64,000 nt of DNA from Paenarthrobacter sp. AR 02 (GCF_021538675.1 NZ_JAJUKH010000001.1:868001-932000); one strand, 5' to 3'. Shown: positions 42,410 to 52,370, counted from the first letter of the stretch. The notes: generated by a model from the letters alone, not told the origin. A program made the numbers and translations.

Positions 42410-43930
42410 ATGGCAAAGGCCAACAACACGTCACTTGAGCAGTACGAGGTCTGGTTCCTCACTGGCAGCCAGCACCTCTACGGCGAGGACGTCCTCAAGC
42501 AGGTCGCAGCGCAGTCGCAGGAGATTGCCAACGTCCTCAACGCCAGCAACGACGTCCCGGTCAAGCTCGTCTGGAAGCCGGTCCTTACCGACTCGGACGC
42601 CATCCGCCGCACCGCGCTGGAAGCGAACTCCAACGATTCCGTGATCGGCGTGACCGCATGGATGCACACGTTCAGCCCCGCCAAGATGTGGATCCAGGGC
42701 CTGGACGCACTGCGCAAGCCCTTGCTGCACCTGCACACCCAGGCCAACCGGGACCTGCCGTGGGCGGACATCGACTTCGACTTCATGAACCTCAACCAGG
42801 CAGCCCACGGCGACCGCGAGTTCGGCTACATCCAGTCCCGCCTGGGCGTGCCGCGGAAGACCGTCGTCGGTCACGTATCCAACCCCGAGGTGGCTCGCCA
42901 GGTGGGCGCCTGGCAGCGCGCCTCGGCCGGGTGGGCCGCCGTCCGCACGCTCAAGCTCACCCGGTTCGGTGACAACATGCGCAACGTCGCGGTCACCGAA
43001 GGCGACAAGACCGAAGCCGAGCTGCGCTTCGGCGTCTCGGTGAACACCTGGTCCGTCAACGAGCTCGCCGACGCCGTCCACGGCGCCGCGGAGTCCGACG
43101 TCGACGCCTTGGTTGCCGAGTACGAGCGCCTTTACGAGGTGGTTGACGAACTCAAGGCAGGAGGCGACCGCCACGAGTCGCTGCGCTACAGCGCACGCAT
43201 CGAGCTGGGACTGCGCAGCTTCCTGGAGGCCAACGGCTCCGCGGCCTTCACCACGTCCTTCGAGGACCTGGGCGAACTGCGCCAGCTCCCCGGCATGGCC
43301 GTCCAGCGGCTCATGGCCGATGGCTACGGGTTCGGTGCCGAGGGTGACTGGAAGACCGCCATCCTGGTCCGCGCGGCCAAGGTCATGGGTGGTGACCTGC
43401 CCGGCGGTGCATCGCTGATGGAGGACTACACGTACCACTTGGAACCGGGCAGCGAGAAGATCCTGGGCGCTCACATGCTGGAGGTGTGCCCGTCGTTGAC
43501 CGCCAAGAAGCCGCGCGTGGAGATCCACCCGCTGGGTATTGGCGGCAAGGAAGATCCCGTCCGCATGGTCTTCGACACCGACGCCGGGCCCGGCGTCGTG
43601 GTGGCCCTGTCCGACATGCGCGATCGCTTCCGCTTGGTGGCGAACGTGGTGGACGTCGTCGACCTCGACCAACCGCTCCCCAACCTCCCGGTGGCCCGCG
43701 CGCTGTGGGAACCCAAGCCCAACTTCGCTACCTCGGCCGCCGCGTGGCTCACCGCCGGCGCGGCGCACCACACGGTATTGTCCACGCAGGTGGGCCTGGA
43801 GGTATTCGAGGACTTCGCCGAAATCGCAAAGACCGAACTCCTGACCATCGACCAGGACACCACCATCAAACAGTTCAAGAAGGAACTCGCCTGGAACGCC
43901 GCCTACTACAAGCTGGCCGGCGGCCTGTGA
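42410..43930 (+). CDS. araA: L-arabinose isomerase
   Basis: A 506-residue protein, with CAGGAG upstream of ATG 42410. Typical family segments: [74 protein letters not shown] and [20 protein letters not shown]. Glu and His metal ligands in these segments are intact. It converts L-arabinose to L-ribulose, the first step of the pathway even though it is third in the operon. Its TGA overlaps the GTG of the epimerase that follows. Confidence 0.97.
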   Translation: MAKANNTSLEQYEVWFLTGSQHLYGEDVLKQVAAQSQEIANVLNASNDVPVKLVWKPVLTDSDAIRRTALEANSNDSVIGVTAWMHTFSPAKMWIQGLDALRKPLLHLHTQANRDLPWADIDFDFMNLNQAAHGDREFGYIQSRLGVPRKTVVGHVSNPEVARQVGAWQRASAGWAAVRTLKLTRFGDNMRNVAVTEGDKTEAELRFGVSVNTWSVNELADAVHGAAESDVDALVAEYERLYEVVDELKAGGDRHESLRYSARIELGLRSFLEANGSAAFTTSFEDLGELRQLPGMAVQRLMADGYGFGAEGDWKTAILVRAAKVMGGDLPGGASLMEDYTYHLEPGSEKILGAHMLEVCPSLTAKKPRVEIHPLGIGGKEDPVRMVFDTDAGPGVVVALSDMRDRFRLVANVVDVVDLDQPLPNLPVARALWEPKPNFATSAAAWLTAGAAHHTVLSTQVGLEVFEDFAEIAKTELLTIDQDTTIKQFKKELAWNAAYYKLAGGL

Positions 43931-44823
43931 GCACTGAATTCACGCTAAGCGCGGGCGGTTACACGGCTGTTGTGACCGCCCGCGCGGCTGCGCTCCGCGT
44001 CCTCCGGTTCGATGGGCGTGACCTTATTGTCCCGTTCCCGGCCGGCGGCCCCATCCCGGACTATCGCGGCATCATCGCTGCGCCGTGGCCCAACAGGATC
44101 GCGGATGGCAGGTACAGCTTTGACGACGTTGAGTACCAGTTGCCGGTCAACGAACCGGAGCGCGGCACAGCTTTGCACGGCCTCGCCTTCCCGCTCGACT
44201 GGGCAATGAAAGAGTCCGACGCCGGTTCGGTCACCTTGACGTGCACGGTAGGTCCGACCGCAGGTTACCCATTCGCCCTGGAACTTTCGGCCCGGTACGA
44301 GCTGGACGACTCCGGGCTGCACGCGTCCGTAACGGCAATGAACACTGCTGACGTGGCGGCACCCTACGGAGTCTGCCCGCACCCATACCTAGTGGCCGGT
44401 TCGTCGCCGCTCAATGAATGGGTCCTGGATTTCGCCGCGGACTCGTTCCTGGAGGTCACGCCGGACAGGCTGCTGCCGCTTTCATTGGCACCCGTGGCAG
44501 GTCATGAGTTCGATTTCCGCGCTCCGCGCGCCATCGGCAGCACCGAGATCGATCACGCCTTTACGGGCATAACGTTCGACGGCGGGCTGGCGCGGTTGTC
44601 CGTGCGGGACCCGGCGGGCACCGGCGTCGGGATGTCATGGGACGAAAGCTGCCCATGGCTGCAGATCCACACAGCCGACAAGCCTGCGCCCATCCCCAAC
44701 CGGATCGGCCTGGCAGTGGAGCCCATGACGTGCCCGCCCGACGCTTTCAACAGCGGAACGGACCTGATCCGGCTTGAGCCCGGGGCTGGACACACAGCGG
44801 CGTGGAGCATCTACGCTCTGTAG
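43927..44823 (+). CDS. Aldose 1-epimerase family protein (mutarotase)
   Basis: A 298-residue protein from GTG 43927 ([20 protein letters not shown]). Mutarotase landmarks are [31 protein letters not shown] (first catalytic His), [15 protein letters not shown] (second His) and [18 protein letters not shown]. The catalytic Glu near the C-terminus is probably in [15 protein letters not shown]. It equilibrates alpha and beta forms of arabinose or a related aldose for AraA. Overlaps araA by 4 bp, so it is the fourth gene of the ara operon. Confidence 0.88.
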   Translation: MSTEFTLSAGGYTAVVTARAAALRVLRFDGRDLIVPFPAGGPIPDYRGIIAAPWPNRIADGRYSFDDVEYQLPVNEPERGTALHGLAFPLDWAMKESDAGSVTLTCTVGPTAGYPFALELSARYELDDSGLHASVTAMNTADVAAPYGVCPHPYLVAGSSPLNEWVLDFAADSFLEVTPDRLLPLSLAPVAGHEFDFRAPRAIGSTEIDHAFTGITFDGGLARLSVRDPAGTGVGMSWDESCPWLQIHTADKPAPIPNRIGLAVEPMTCPPDAFNSGTDLIRLEPGAGHTAAWSIYAL

Positions 44824-44843
44824 GCATCCAACCAGGCCGGGCG

Positions 44844-45860
44844 CTAGCTTCCTGAACCCGCAGTGCTTTGGCGGACCACCAGCTCGGGCGTGAACACCAC
44901 AGCCCGATGCTTGGTTCCGCCGTTGTCATGCTCCTCTGCCAGGAGTTCGATGGCCGTGCGGCCGAGCGCTTCCGTGGGCTGCCGGATCGAGGACAGCGGC
45001 ACTACCGCGGAGATGGCGAAGTCGATGTCGTCATAGCCGATCAAAGCAATGTCCTCCGGAATCCGGACTGTCCGCAGCATGGTCAGTGACTGCATGACGC
45101 CCAGGGCCAGGAGGTCGTTGGAGCAGAAGACAGCTTCCGGGCGCTTTTCCGGAGAACGTTCCACCAGGCTGTTGCCCACTTTGCGGCCTGTCAGGACGGT
45201 CTGCCCCTCGGAGTCGAGCACCTCGATGCTGGCTCCGGAAACTTCGGCGACGGCGCGCTGCGCCCCCTTGAGTCGGCTGGCTACCTGGCGGATGGAGGGT
45301 GTGCCAACAAAAGCCAAACGACGGCGGCCAATGTCCAGCAGGTGCTTGGCGGCCAAATATCCGCCTTCCTGGTCATCAACGGAGACTGAGCTGCACCGCT
45401 CGGTGTCGGCCAGTTCATCCACCAGGACTGTGGGCACGCCGCGCTCACGCAGGGTATCGATCCGCTGGCCCACATCGCCGACGGGCGAGATCAGCAGGCC
45501 CTGGACCCGTTGTTCCTGGAACAAGTCCATGTAGTGCGCTTCGCGGGAAGCGTCCTGGCCGCTGTCGCCTACCAGCACCACGCTTCCAAGGGCCGTAGCT
45601 GCATCTTCAGCCGCACGGGCCACGGAGGAGAAGAACGGGTTTCCGACGTCAAGCACGATCAGGCCGATGGTCCGGCTTTGTCCTGCCCGGAGCTGGCGGG
45701 CGGCGTCGTTGCGCACGAAACCCAGCTCAGCGATGGACTTGAGGACGCGCTCCTTGGTCCGCTGGGAAACGCGGTCCGGATAATTCAGCACGTTGGAAAC
45801 AGTCCCCACGGCTACCTGCGCATGGTTGGCGACGTCTTTGATGCTGGCTGTCGTGGACAT
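44844..45860 (-). CDS. LacI family regulator of the rhamnose operon
   Basis: A 338-residue protein from ATG 45860 (MSTTASIKDVANHAQVAVGT); a 17-codon upstream extension is less likely. Helix-turn-helix and hinge: SIKDVANHAQVAVGTVSNVL NYPDRVS. Sensing domain: RTIGLIVLDVGNPFFSSVAR and IPEDIALIGYDDIDFAISAV. It is divergent from rhaM, and an extended dyad with two LacI-type half-operators lies between them. It probably represses rhaM-rhaI-rhaEW-rhaB until L-rhamnose or a derivative is present. Confidence 0.9.
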   Translation of the reverse strand: MSTTASIKDVANHAQVAVGTVSNVLNYPDRVSQRTKERVLKSIAELGFVRNDAARQLRAGQSRTIGLIVLDVGNPFFSSVARAAEDAATALGSVVLVGDSGQDASREAHYMDLFQEQRVQGLLISPVGDVGQRIDTLRERGVPTVLVDELADTERCSSVSVDDQEGGYLAAKHLLDIGRRRLAFVGTPSIRQVASRLKGAQRAVAEVSGASIEVLDSEGQTVLTGRKVGNSLVERSPEKRPEAVFCSNDLLALGVMQSLTMLRTVRIPEDIALIGYDDIDFAISAVVPLSSIRQPTEALGRTAIELLAEEHDNGGTKHRAVVFTPELVVRQSTAGSGS

Positions 45861-45904
45861 GCTTTCCGATCTCCGTGGGCCGAAGTCAAAGTGCTGGAAA
45901 CGCC

Positions 45905-45961
45905 TTGACACCCTCCCAATTCCGAGGGTAATTTGAATCGTAACAAATGAAACGATTCAAA
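45905..45961 (+). promoter_or_regulatory. rha promoter and extended LacI-type operator
   Basis: TTGACA (45905-45910) and, after 17-18 bp, GTAATTT (45928-45934). The dyad TTTGAATCGT (45932-45941) / ACGATTCAAA (45952-45961) has perfect 10-bp arms with 10 bp between. Within it TGAATCGTAACA and TGAAACGATTCA look like two adjacent LacI operators in opposite orientation. It covers the expected transcription start. Confidence 0.7.
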
Positions 45962-45984
45962 GACGAGTAACCCGGAGATCCCAC

Positions 45985-46392
45985 ATGAGGGTTTGTTTCC
46001 GCTCCTCCGTCCAGCCGGAGCTGATGGACGAGTACAAGGAGCGCCACGCGGCTGTCTGGCCGGAGATGCTGTCAGCGCTGAAGAGCGCGGGATGGAACAA
46101 CTACTCCCTGTTCCTCGCCCCCGATGGCCAGCTGATCGGCTACCTGGAATGCGAAGACTACCGGGCAGCGCAGGCACGCATGGCCCTGACCGGCGTCAAT
46201 GCCCGTTGGCAGGCCGAGATGGCAACCCTCTTCGCGGGCAGCGACCTCCCACCCGACCAGGGTTTCGAAATCATCGAGGAAGTTTTCAACCTTGAGGATC
46301 AATTGGTTGCCGCGGGGATCGTCACAGACCCCACCGGCACCGCACACAAAGACATAGACCCAGCCCACAAACACCCTAAGGAACAAGCATGA
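45985..46392 (+). CDS. rhaM: L-rhamnose mutarotase
   Basis: A 135-residue protein with GGAGA upstream of ATG 45985. RhaM/DUF718 landmarks: MRVCFRSSVQPELMDEYKER HAAVWPEM (the catalytic His), AGWNNYSLFLAP and LIGYLECEDYRAAQ. About 30 residues are added after the ~105-residue family core. It interconverts anomers of L-rhamnose. Overlaps rhaI by 4 bp. First gene of the rha operon. Confidence 0.92.
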   Translation: MRVCFRSSVQPELMDEYKERHAAVWPEMLSALKSAGWNNYSLFLAPDGQLIGYLECEDYRAAQARMALTGVNARWQAEMATLFAGSDLPPDQGFEIIEEVFNLEDQLVAAGIVTDPTGTAHKDIDPAHKHPKEQA

Positions 46393-47555
46393 ACACCACA
46401 GAATCGGCCCTTGGCCGCCTCGGGGAACTGGCCATTGAAGTGCCGTCCTGGGCCTACGGCAACTCCGGCACCCGGTTCAAGGTGTTCGGCACCCCGGGTA
46501 CTCCGCGCACCGTCCAGGAAAAGATCGCCGACGCCGCCAAGGTCCACGAACTCACGGGGCTGGCTCCTACCGTGGCCCTGCACATCCCGTGGGACAAAGT
46601 GGACGATTACTCCGCACTCCGCGAATACGCCGAAGGGTTGGGCGTTGGCTTGGGCACCATCAACTCCAATACCTTCCAGGATGACGAGTACAAGTTCGGC
46701 TCCCTGACCTCGTCCAACGAATCCGTACGTCGCCAGGCCATCGATCACCACCTGGAGTGCATCGACATCATGCACGCCACCGGGTCCAAGGATTTGAAGA
46801 TATGGCTGGCTGACGGCACCAACTACCCGGGCCAGGACGATATGCGCGGCCGACAGGACCGCCTCGCCGAATCCTTGCAGGAGATCTACGCAGGCCTCGG
46901 TGACCAGCAGCGCCTGGTCCTTGAATACAAGTTCTTCGAGCCCGCTTTCTATCACACCGATGTTCCTGACTGGGGTACCTCGTACGCGCAGACCCTGGCG
47001 CTGGGCGAGAAGGCTTTCGTTTGCCTGGACACCGGCCACCACGCCCCGGGAACCAACATCGAGTTCATCGTGATGCAGCTGCTGCGGCTGGGCAAGCTGG
47101 GGTCCTTCGACTTCAACTCCCGCTTCTACGCCGACGATGATCTGATTGTTGGCGCCGCCGACCCGTTCCAGCTGTTCCGCATCATGTACGAGGTGATCCG
47201 CGGCGGTGGCTTCGGCAAGGAGTCAGGCGTTGCCCTGATGCTGGACCAGTGCCACAACCTGGAAGAGAAGATCCCGGGCCAGATCCGCTCGGTGTTGAAC
47301 GTCCAGGAAATGACCGCCCGTGCCCTGCTCGTGGATACCGCTGCACTGAACGAAGCCCAGCGTGCCGGGGATGTCCTGGCCGCCAACGGCATCTTCAACG
47401 ATGCCTTCTACACCGATGTCCGTCCGGTCCTGGCGCAGTGGCGCGAGTCCCGCGGCCTGCCCGCGGACCCGATGGCCGCATATAAGGCCAGCGGATACCA
47501 GAAGAAGATCAACGAGGACCGCGCAGGCGGCCAGCAAGCCGGATGGGGCGCGTAA
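46389..47555 (+). CDS. rhaI: L-rhamnose isomerase (RhaI type)
   Basis: A 388-residue TIM-barrel isomerase of the Pseudomonas stutzeri/RhaI group, not the Escherichia coli RhaA type. Landmarks: IEVPSWAYGNSGTRFKVFG, ALHIPWDKVDDYSALREYA, KIWLADGTNYPGQDDMRGRQ, LVLEYKFFEPAFYHTDVPDW, VCLDTGHHAPGTNIEFIVM and GSFDFNSRFYADDDLIVG; these carry the Glu, Asp and His metal ligands. It makes L-rhamnulose. Four bases follow its stop before the next gene. Confidence 0.93.
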   Translation: MNTTESALGRLGELAIEVPSWAYGNSGTRFKVFGTPGTPRTVQEKIADAAKVHELTGLAPTVALHIPWDKVDDYSALREYAEGLGVGLGTINSNTFQDDEYKFGSLTSSNESVRRQAIDHHLECIDIMHATGSKDLKIWLADGTNYPGQDDMRGRQDRLAESLQEIYAGLGDQQRLVLEYKFFEPAFYHTDVPDWGTSYAQTLALGEKAFVCLDTGHHAPGTNIEFIVMQLLRLGKLGSFDFNSRFYADDDLIVGAADPFQLFRIMYEVIRGGGFGKESGVALMLDQCHNLEEKIPGQIRSVLNVQEMTARALLVDTAALNEAQRAGDVLAANGIFNDAFYTDVRPVLAQWRESRGLPADPMAAYKASGYQKKINEDRAGGQQAGWGA

Positions 47556-47559
47556 AGGC

Positions 47560-49611
47560 ATGAACATGCAGAACACAGACAACACCACTGTTGAAGAGCT
47601 GATCAACCGTTCCAACCGCCTGGGTGCGGACAAGCGGAACACAAACTTCGCTGGCGGCAACACGTCAGCGAAGGGCACCGAGAAGGACCCCGTTACCGGC
47701 CAGGACGTCCAGCTTCTCTGGGTCAAGGGCTCCGGCGGCGACCTCGGCACCTTGAAAGCCGAAAACCTCGCTGTGCTCCGGCTCGACCGGCTCCAGGCAC
47801 TCAAGGATGTTTACCCCGGCGTCGAGCGTGAGGACGAAATGGTGGCCGCCTTCGATTACTGCCTCCACGGCAAGGGCGGCGCAGCGCCGTCGATCGATAC
47901 CGCAATGCACGGGCTGGTGGACGCTGCCCACGTTGACCACCTGCACCCCGATTCCGGCATCGCCATTGCCGCGGCGGTGGATGGCGAAGCGCTGACGTCC
48001 AAGGTCTTCGGTGACAAGGTGGTTTGGGTTCCCTGGCGCCGGCCCGGGTTCCAGCTCGGCCTGGATATCGCCGCGATCAAGGAAGCCAACCCGCAGGCCA
48101 TCGGCACCATCCTGGGCGGCCACGGCATCACCGCCTGGGGTGCCACATCCGAAGAGGCCGAAGCGAACTCGATGTGGATCATTGAGCAGGCCGAGAATTA
48201 CATCAAAGCCAACGGCAAGTCCCAGCCTTTCGGTCCTGCCCTGCCCGGTTACGCCGCACTCCCCGAGGCGGAGCGGAAAGCAAAGGCAGCAGCCCTGGCC
48301 CCGGTCATCCGCGGCTTGGCCTCCACGGACAAACCGCAGCTGGGGCACTACAGCGATGACGCCGTCGTGCTTGACTTCCTCGCCGCCACCGGGCACCCAC
48401 GCCTCGCCGCGCTGGGCACTTCCTGCCCGGACCATTTCCTGCGTACCAAGGTCAAGCCCCTGGTCCTGGACCTGCCGGCCGACGCCACCATCGAGGAATC
48501 AACCAACCGCCTCAAGGAACTCCACGCCGCCTACCGCGAGGACTACCAGGCGTACTACGACCGCCACGCCGACGAGAACAGTCCGGCCCTCCGTGGTGCG
48601 GACCCGGCCATCGTGCTGGTCCCGGGCGTGGGCATGTTCTCCTTCGGCAAGGACAAACAGACCGCACGCGTGGCCGGCGAGTTCTACATCAACGCCATCA
48701 ACGTGATGCGCGGTGCCGAGGCGATCTCCAGCTACGCCCCCATCGAGGAGTCCGAGAAGTTCCGCATCGAGTACTGGGCACTCGAAGAGGCCAAGCTCGC
48801 CCGCATGCCCAAGCCCAAGTCGCACGCCACCCGCATTGCACTGGTGACCGGCGCGGCGTCGGGCATCGGCAAAGCAATCGCCACCCGCTTGGCGTCCGAC
48901 GGCGCGTGCGTGGTCATTGCCGACCTGAACCTGGAGAACGCCCAAAAGGTAGCCGAGGAATTGGGGGGTTCCGACGTCGCCATCGGCGTCCAGGCGGACG
49001 TGACCGACGAAGCCCAGATCGCAGCCGCGATCCAGGAGGCAGTGCTCGCGTTCGGCGGCCTGGACCTGGTGGTCAACAACGCCGGCCTGTCCATCTCCAA
49101 GCCGCTGCTGGAAACCACGGAGAAGGACTGGGACCTGCAGCACAACGTCATGGCCAAAGGCTCGTTCCTGGTGTCCAAGGCCGCGGCGAAGGTGATGATC
49201 GACCAGGGCCTGGGCGGAGACATCATCTACATCTCCTCCAAGAATTCCGTGTTCGCCGGCCCCAACAACATCGCCTACTCCGCCACCAAGGCAGACCAAG
49301 CCCACCAGGTCCGTCTGCTCGCCGCTGAGCTGGGCGATCACGGCATCCGCGTCAACGGCATCAACCCCGACGGCGTGGTCCGCGGCTCCGGGATCTTCGC
49401 CGGCGGCTGGGGTGCCAAGCGCGCAGCGGTGTATGGCGTGGACGAGCAGGAGCTGGGCAAGTACTACGCCCAGCGCACGCTCCTCAAGCGCGAAGTCCTC
49501 CCGGAGCACGTAGCCAACGCCGCGTCCGTGCTCACCAGCAACGAGCTCTCCCACACCACCGGCCTGCATATTCCCGTGGACGCGGGCGTGGCAGCAGCGT
49601 TCCTCCGCTAG
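47560..49611 (+). CDS. rhaEW: Bifunctional rhamnulose-1-phosphate aldolase / L-lactaldehyde dehydrogenase
   Basis: A 683-residue protein from ATG 47560 (MNMQNTDNTTVEELINRSNR); ATG 47566 is nearly as good. Residues 1-415 are a class II aldolase domain (NTNFAGGNTSAKG, the HVDHLHPDSGIAIA metal-binding segment, GTILGGHGITAWG). Residues from about 425 are a short-chain dehydrogenase (IALVTGAASGIGKAIATRLA, VNNAGLSISKPLLE, the YxxxK in IAYSATKADQAHQ). It splits rhamnulose 1-phosphate into DHAP and L-lactaldehyde and oxidises the latter to lactate. The same fusion is known as RhaEW/YuxG in Bacillus. Confidence 0.93.
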   Translation: MNMQNTDNTTVEELINRSNRLGADKRNTNFAGGNTSAKGTEKDPVTGQDVQLLWVKGSGGDLGTLKAENLAVLRLDRLQALKDVYPGVEREDEMVAAFDYCLHGKGGAAPSIDTAMHGLVDAAHVDHLHPDSGIAIAAAVDGEALTSKVFGDKVVWVPWRRPGFQLGLDIAAIKEANPQAIGTILGGHGITAWGATSEEAEANSMWIIEQAENYIKANGKSQPFGPALPGYAALPEAERKAKAAALAPVIRGLASTDKPQLGHYSDDAVVLDFLAATGHPRLAALGTSCPDHFLRTKVKPLVLDLPADATIEESTNRLKELHAAYREDYQAYYDRHADENSPALRGADPAIVLVPGVGMFSFGKDKQTARVAGEFYINAINVMRGAEAISSYAPIEESEKFRIEYWALEEAKLARMPKPKSHATRIALVTGAASGIGKAIATRLASDGACVVIADLNLENAQKVAEELGGSDVAIGVQADVTDEAQIAAAIQEAVLAFGGLDLVVNNAGLSISKPLLETTEKDWDLQHNVMAKGSFLVSKAAAKVMIDQGLGGDIIYISSKNSVFAGPNNIAYSATKADQAHQVRLLAAELGDHGIRVNGINPDGVVRGSGIFAGGWGAKRAAVYGVDEQELGKYYAQRTLLKREVLPEHVANAASVLTSNELSHTTGLHIPVDAGVAAAFLR

Positions 49612-49637
49612 GACAGACAGTGACCAAAGGAACCACC

Positions 49638-51122
49638 GTGGACACCGCCCCGGCACACGCCGGGGCGGTGTCCTCTCCGCAAACAAACCAGGTTTTCGTA
49701 GCCATCGACATCGGCGCCTCGTCCGGCCGCGTCATGCTGGGCCGCGTCTCGCTGTCCACCGGTGTCTCTCTCGAGACCATCCACCGCTTCCCCAACGGCG
49801 TCATAGAGCTCGACGGCGGCCTTCACTGGGATTTCGATGCCCTTTTCGCGGAGGTACTGAACGGCCTCGCTGCCGCCGCTTCCGTGGCTGCGGAACAAGG
49901 GGAGACAATCGCCAGCATCGGCATTGATACGTGGGCGGTGGATTACGGACTGGTCGATGAAGAAGGCAACCTCACCTCGGTGCCGTTCAGCTACCGGGAT
50001 GAGCGCAGCCGCGCCGCCGTTGAGCGCGTGCACGCAGTGATCCCGCCCGAGAAGCTCTACGCCACCACCGGCTTGCAGTACTTGCAGTTCAACACCTTGT
50101 ATCAACTAGCCACGGAAAAGGACGTGGATGGACTCCAGGCCCTCCTGATTCCGGACCTCATCGCTTTCCTGCTCACCGGCGAACGCCGAACCGAGGCCAC
50201 CAACGCTTCCACCACCGGGCTTTTCGATGCCGCTGCGGGCCAGTGGGCGTTGGGGTTCCTCGATGCGTTCGGCCTGCCCCGCGATATCTTCCCGCCCCTG
50301 ATTCAGCCCGGCGAGACCATTGGTACCTTGCTGCCCGCCGTTGTTGAACGGACCGGCCTTTCCACCGGCACCAAGGTGGTGGCTGTTGGCTCCCACGACA
50401 CCGCCTCCGCCGTGGCAGCAGTCCCCGCTGGCAGCGAGGACTTTGCCTACATCTCCTCCGGGACGTGGTCCTTGGTGGGCGTGGAACTTTCCTCGCCCGT
50501 GCTCACTGAGGCTAGCCGCCAAGCCAACTTCACCAACGAGCGAGGAGTGGACGGCACCATCCGGTACCTGCGCAACGTCGGTGGCCTGTGGTTGTTGAGC
50601 GAATGCCAGCGTTCCTGGGCCGCACAAGGATTCAGCCAATCGCTCCCGGCACTGCTGGACTCAGCTGCGGCACTTCCCGAGGGCGGGCCGCAGATCAACG
50701 CCGATGATCCCGCCTTCACCGCACCGGACAACATGCCGGACCGTATCCGCGCAGCCGTGCGGCACAACGGCGACGTCCTTCCGGACTGTCCTGCCGCCGT
50801 CGTGCGTTGCATTATGGACAGCCTCGCGGCCGGTTACGCACGTACGCTGGCCGACGCCGAACGGCTCACCGGCCGCGGCGTGGACGTGGTGCACATTGTG
50901 GGTGGCGGCTCGCAAAACCGGCTCCTGTGCCAACTGACGGCGAACGCCACTGCAAAGACTGTGATTGCCGGCCCAGTGGAAGCCACCGCGCTGGGCAACG
51001 TCCTGCTGCAGGCACGGGCCGGCGGCGTGGTGGAAGGCGACCTGGCCGAACTGAGGTCGCTGGTTGCTTCCGGGGTTGCGCTGGAAAAGTACCAGCCTGC
51101 GCTGATGAGCAACCCGGTCTAA
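49638..51122 (+). CDS. rhaB: Rhamnulokinase
   Basis: A 494-residue FGGY kinase from GTG 49638 (VDTAPAHAGAVSSPQTNQVF), with AAAGGA 7 nt upstream; GTG 49620 is an alternative. Landmarks: VAIDIGASSGRVMLGRV, LHWDFDALFAEVL, IGIDTWAVDYGLVDEEGNL, FNTLYQLATEKDVDGLQALL, ISSGTWSLVGVELSSPVLTE and HIVGGGSQNRLLCQLTANAT. It phosphorylates L-rhamnulose for RhaEW. Last gene of the rha operon. Confidence 0.94.
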   Translation: MDTAPAHAGAVSSPQTNQVFVAIDIGASSGRVMLGRVSLSTGVSLETIHRFPNGVIELDGGLHWDFDALFAEVLNGLAAAASVAAEQGETIASIGIDTWAVDYGLVDEEGNLTSVPFSYRDERSRAAVERVHAVIPPEKLYATTGLQYLQFNTLYQLATEKDVDGLQALLIPDLIAFLLTGERRTEATNASTTGLFDAAAGQWALGFLDAFGLPRDIFPPLIQPGETIGTLLPAVVERTGLSTGTKVVAVGSHDTASAVAAVPAGSEDFAYISSGTWSLVGVELSSPVLTEASRQANFTNERGVDGTIRYLRNVGGLWLLSECQRSWAAQGFSQSLPALLDSAAALPEGGPQINADDPAFTAPDNMPDRIRAAVRHNGDVLPDCPAAVVRCIMDSLAAGYARTLADAERLTGRGVDVVHIVGGGSQNRLLCQLTANATAKTVIAGPVEATALGNVLLQARAGGVVEGDLAELRSLVASGVALEKYQPALMSNPV

Positions 51123-51130
51123 GTCGAACC

Positions 51131-51787
51131 TCAGAGTGGCCCGTACGCCGCACTTCCGCCGTGCGGGTCCCTCCACGTGGCCATGTCCGCCTCCACCGCC
51201 CGGCGGAGGTCAGGATCCACCAGCAACCTCTCCCGGAACGACTCACGCGCCCTGCCCATGACTACGGAAGGTATGAGGATACCCACCACCAACAGGAGCA
51301 CCATCATGAAGTAGACGCCCAACAGCGTGGCGAGTGATCCTCGTTCAAATGCCGAGGGAACCGCCAAAGCAAAACCAGCAGCCAGCAGCCCTGCCATGCC
51401 AAGGGTCGCCCACACGCCACCCTTGGCAGATCCCGGTCCGCGGTTAATGAGCAGCTTGTTGGTGTCCGGCAGTCTGCTGCGGACCTTCTTCCAGCCCCGC
51501 CAACCAAGCAGGCCCAGGGCAATTCCCGGCAGCCCCAAGGACAGTACCCACGTGGGGTTGCCGGTCAGCGTGGAAACAACGGCGCCGATAAGGAGCATCA
51601 AGGAGCCACCGCCAATCGCACCGCTCCAGGCCGCTGCCAAGGCACCCTGTGCATCGGCAAGTTGGCGCAGACGGGAAGGGGCTTGGGGAGGACTGACCTT
51701 GGCCAGATCGGCCGAGAGCCAATACTCCAGCGGCCTCCCCTGCGCGTAAGACTCCAGCACGCTTTGGGCCTTTCGATCGGGGGTCAC
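51131..51787 (-). CDS. Hypothetical membrane protein
   Basis: A 218-residue protein from GTG 51787 (VTPDRKAQSVLESYAQGRPL). The N-terminal 60 residues are soluble. Four hydrophobic segments follow: GGGSLMLLIGAVVSTL, VLSLGLPGIALGLLGW, WATLGMAGLLAAGFALAVP and TLLGVYFMMVLLLVVGIL IPSVVM. The C-terminus FRERLLVDPDLRRAVEADMA TWRDP is soluble. No family recognised. It ends 8 bp from rhaB, convergently. Confidence 0.7.
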   Translation of the reverse strand: MTPDRKAQSVLESYAQGRPLEYWLSADLAKVSPPQAPSRLRQLADAQGALAAAWSGAIGGGSLMLLIGAVVSTLTGNPTWVLSLGLPGIALGLLGWRGWKKVRSRLPDTNKLLINRGPGSAKGGVWATLGMAGLLAAGFALAVPSAFERGSLATLLGVYFMMVLLLVVGILIPSVVMGRARESFRERLLVDPDLRRAVEADMATWRDPHGGSAAYGPL

Positions 51788-51889
51788 TTCACCGCAAAAG
51801 ACGTTACCCCATGGGCGTCCTCCCCTAAGGCCCAGGAGTCTGGTACGTCACAGCGCCGGACGAGGGTGCCGCGCTAAACTTGTCGCATT

Positions 51890-52321
51890 ATGATCCGCAC
51901 AATGTTCAAGTCCAAGATTCACCGCGCAACGGTGACCCACGCCGACCTCCACTACGTCGGTTCGGTCACTGTCGACCTGGACCTCCTGGACGCGGCGGAC
52001 ATCCTTCCCGGCGAGCTCGTCTCCATTGTGGACATCACCAACGGTGCCCGCCTGGAGACGTACACCATCGCCGGCGAGCGCGGTTCCGGAGTGATCGGGA
52101 TCAACGGTGCCGCCGCCCACCAGGTCCACGTAGGAGATCTGGTCATCCTCATCACCTACGCGCAGATGACTACCGAAGAGGCCAGGTCGTACCAGCCCAA
52201 GGTGGTCCACGTGGGCGAGGACAATCACATCCTCCAGTTGGGTAACGACCCCGCAGAAGCGCACACGCCCGGGCTCATGCGCCCTCCGCACGCGCTGAAC
52301 AACGCGGCGCACCTCAGCTAA
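51890..52321 (+). CDS. panD: Aspartate 1-decarboxylase
   Basis: A 143-residue pyruvoyl enzyme. Self-cleavage occurs at Gly24-Ser25 in the sequence [15 protein letters not shown]. Lys9 and Tyr22 ([17 protein letters not shown]), and [18 protein letters not shown] and [20 protein letters not shown], are standard. It makes beta-alanine for pantothenate. Actinobacterial homologues need no PanZ-like activator. TAAACT (51875-51880) ends 9 nt before the ATG, so the 5' UTR is very short. Transcribed alone. Confidence 0.97.
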   Translation: MIRTMFKSKIHRATVTHADLHYVGSVTVDLDLLDAADILPGELVSIVDITNGARLETYTIAGERGSGVIGINGAAAHQVHVGDLVILITYAQMTTEEARSYQPKVVHVGEDNHILQLGNDPAEAHTPGLMRPPHALNNAAHLS

Positions 52322-52332
52322 GCCTCAGCAGA

Positions 52333-52370
52333 GTTCGACGTCGGCACCTACCCGGGTGCCGACGTCGAAC
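52333..52370 (+). terminator. panD terminator
   Basis: GTTCGACGTCGGCACC (52333-52348) is perfectly complementary to GGTGCCGACGTCGAAC (52355-52370): a 16-bp stem with a 6-nt loop. No T-run follows. Confidence 0.8.

Noticed and set aside
42431-43771. 446-codon open frame on the minus strand over araA
   Set aside because: It is the mirror of araA, which is certain from family motifs. GC-rich third positions keep antisense frames open in this genome; the translated product resembles no protein family.
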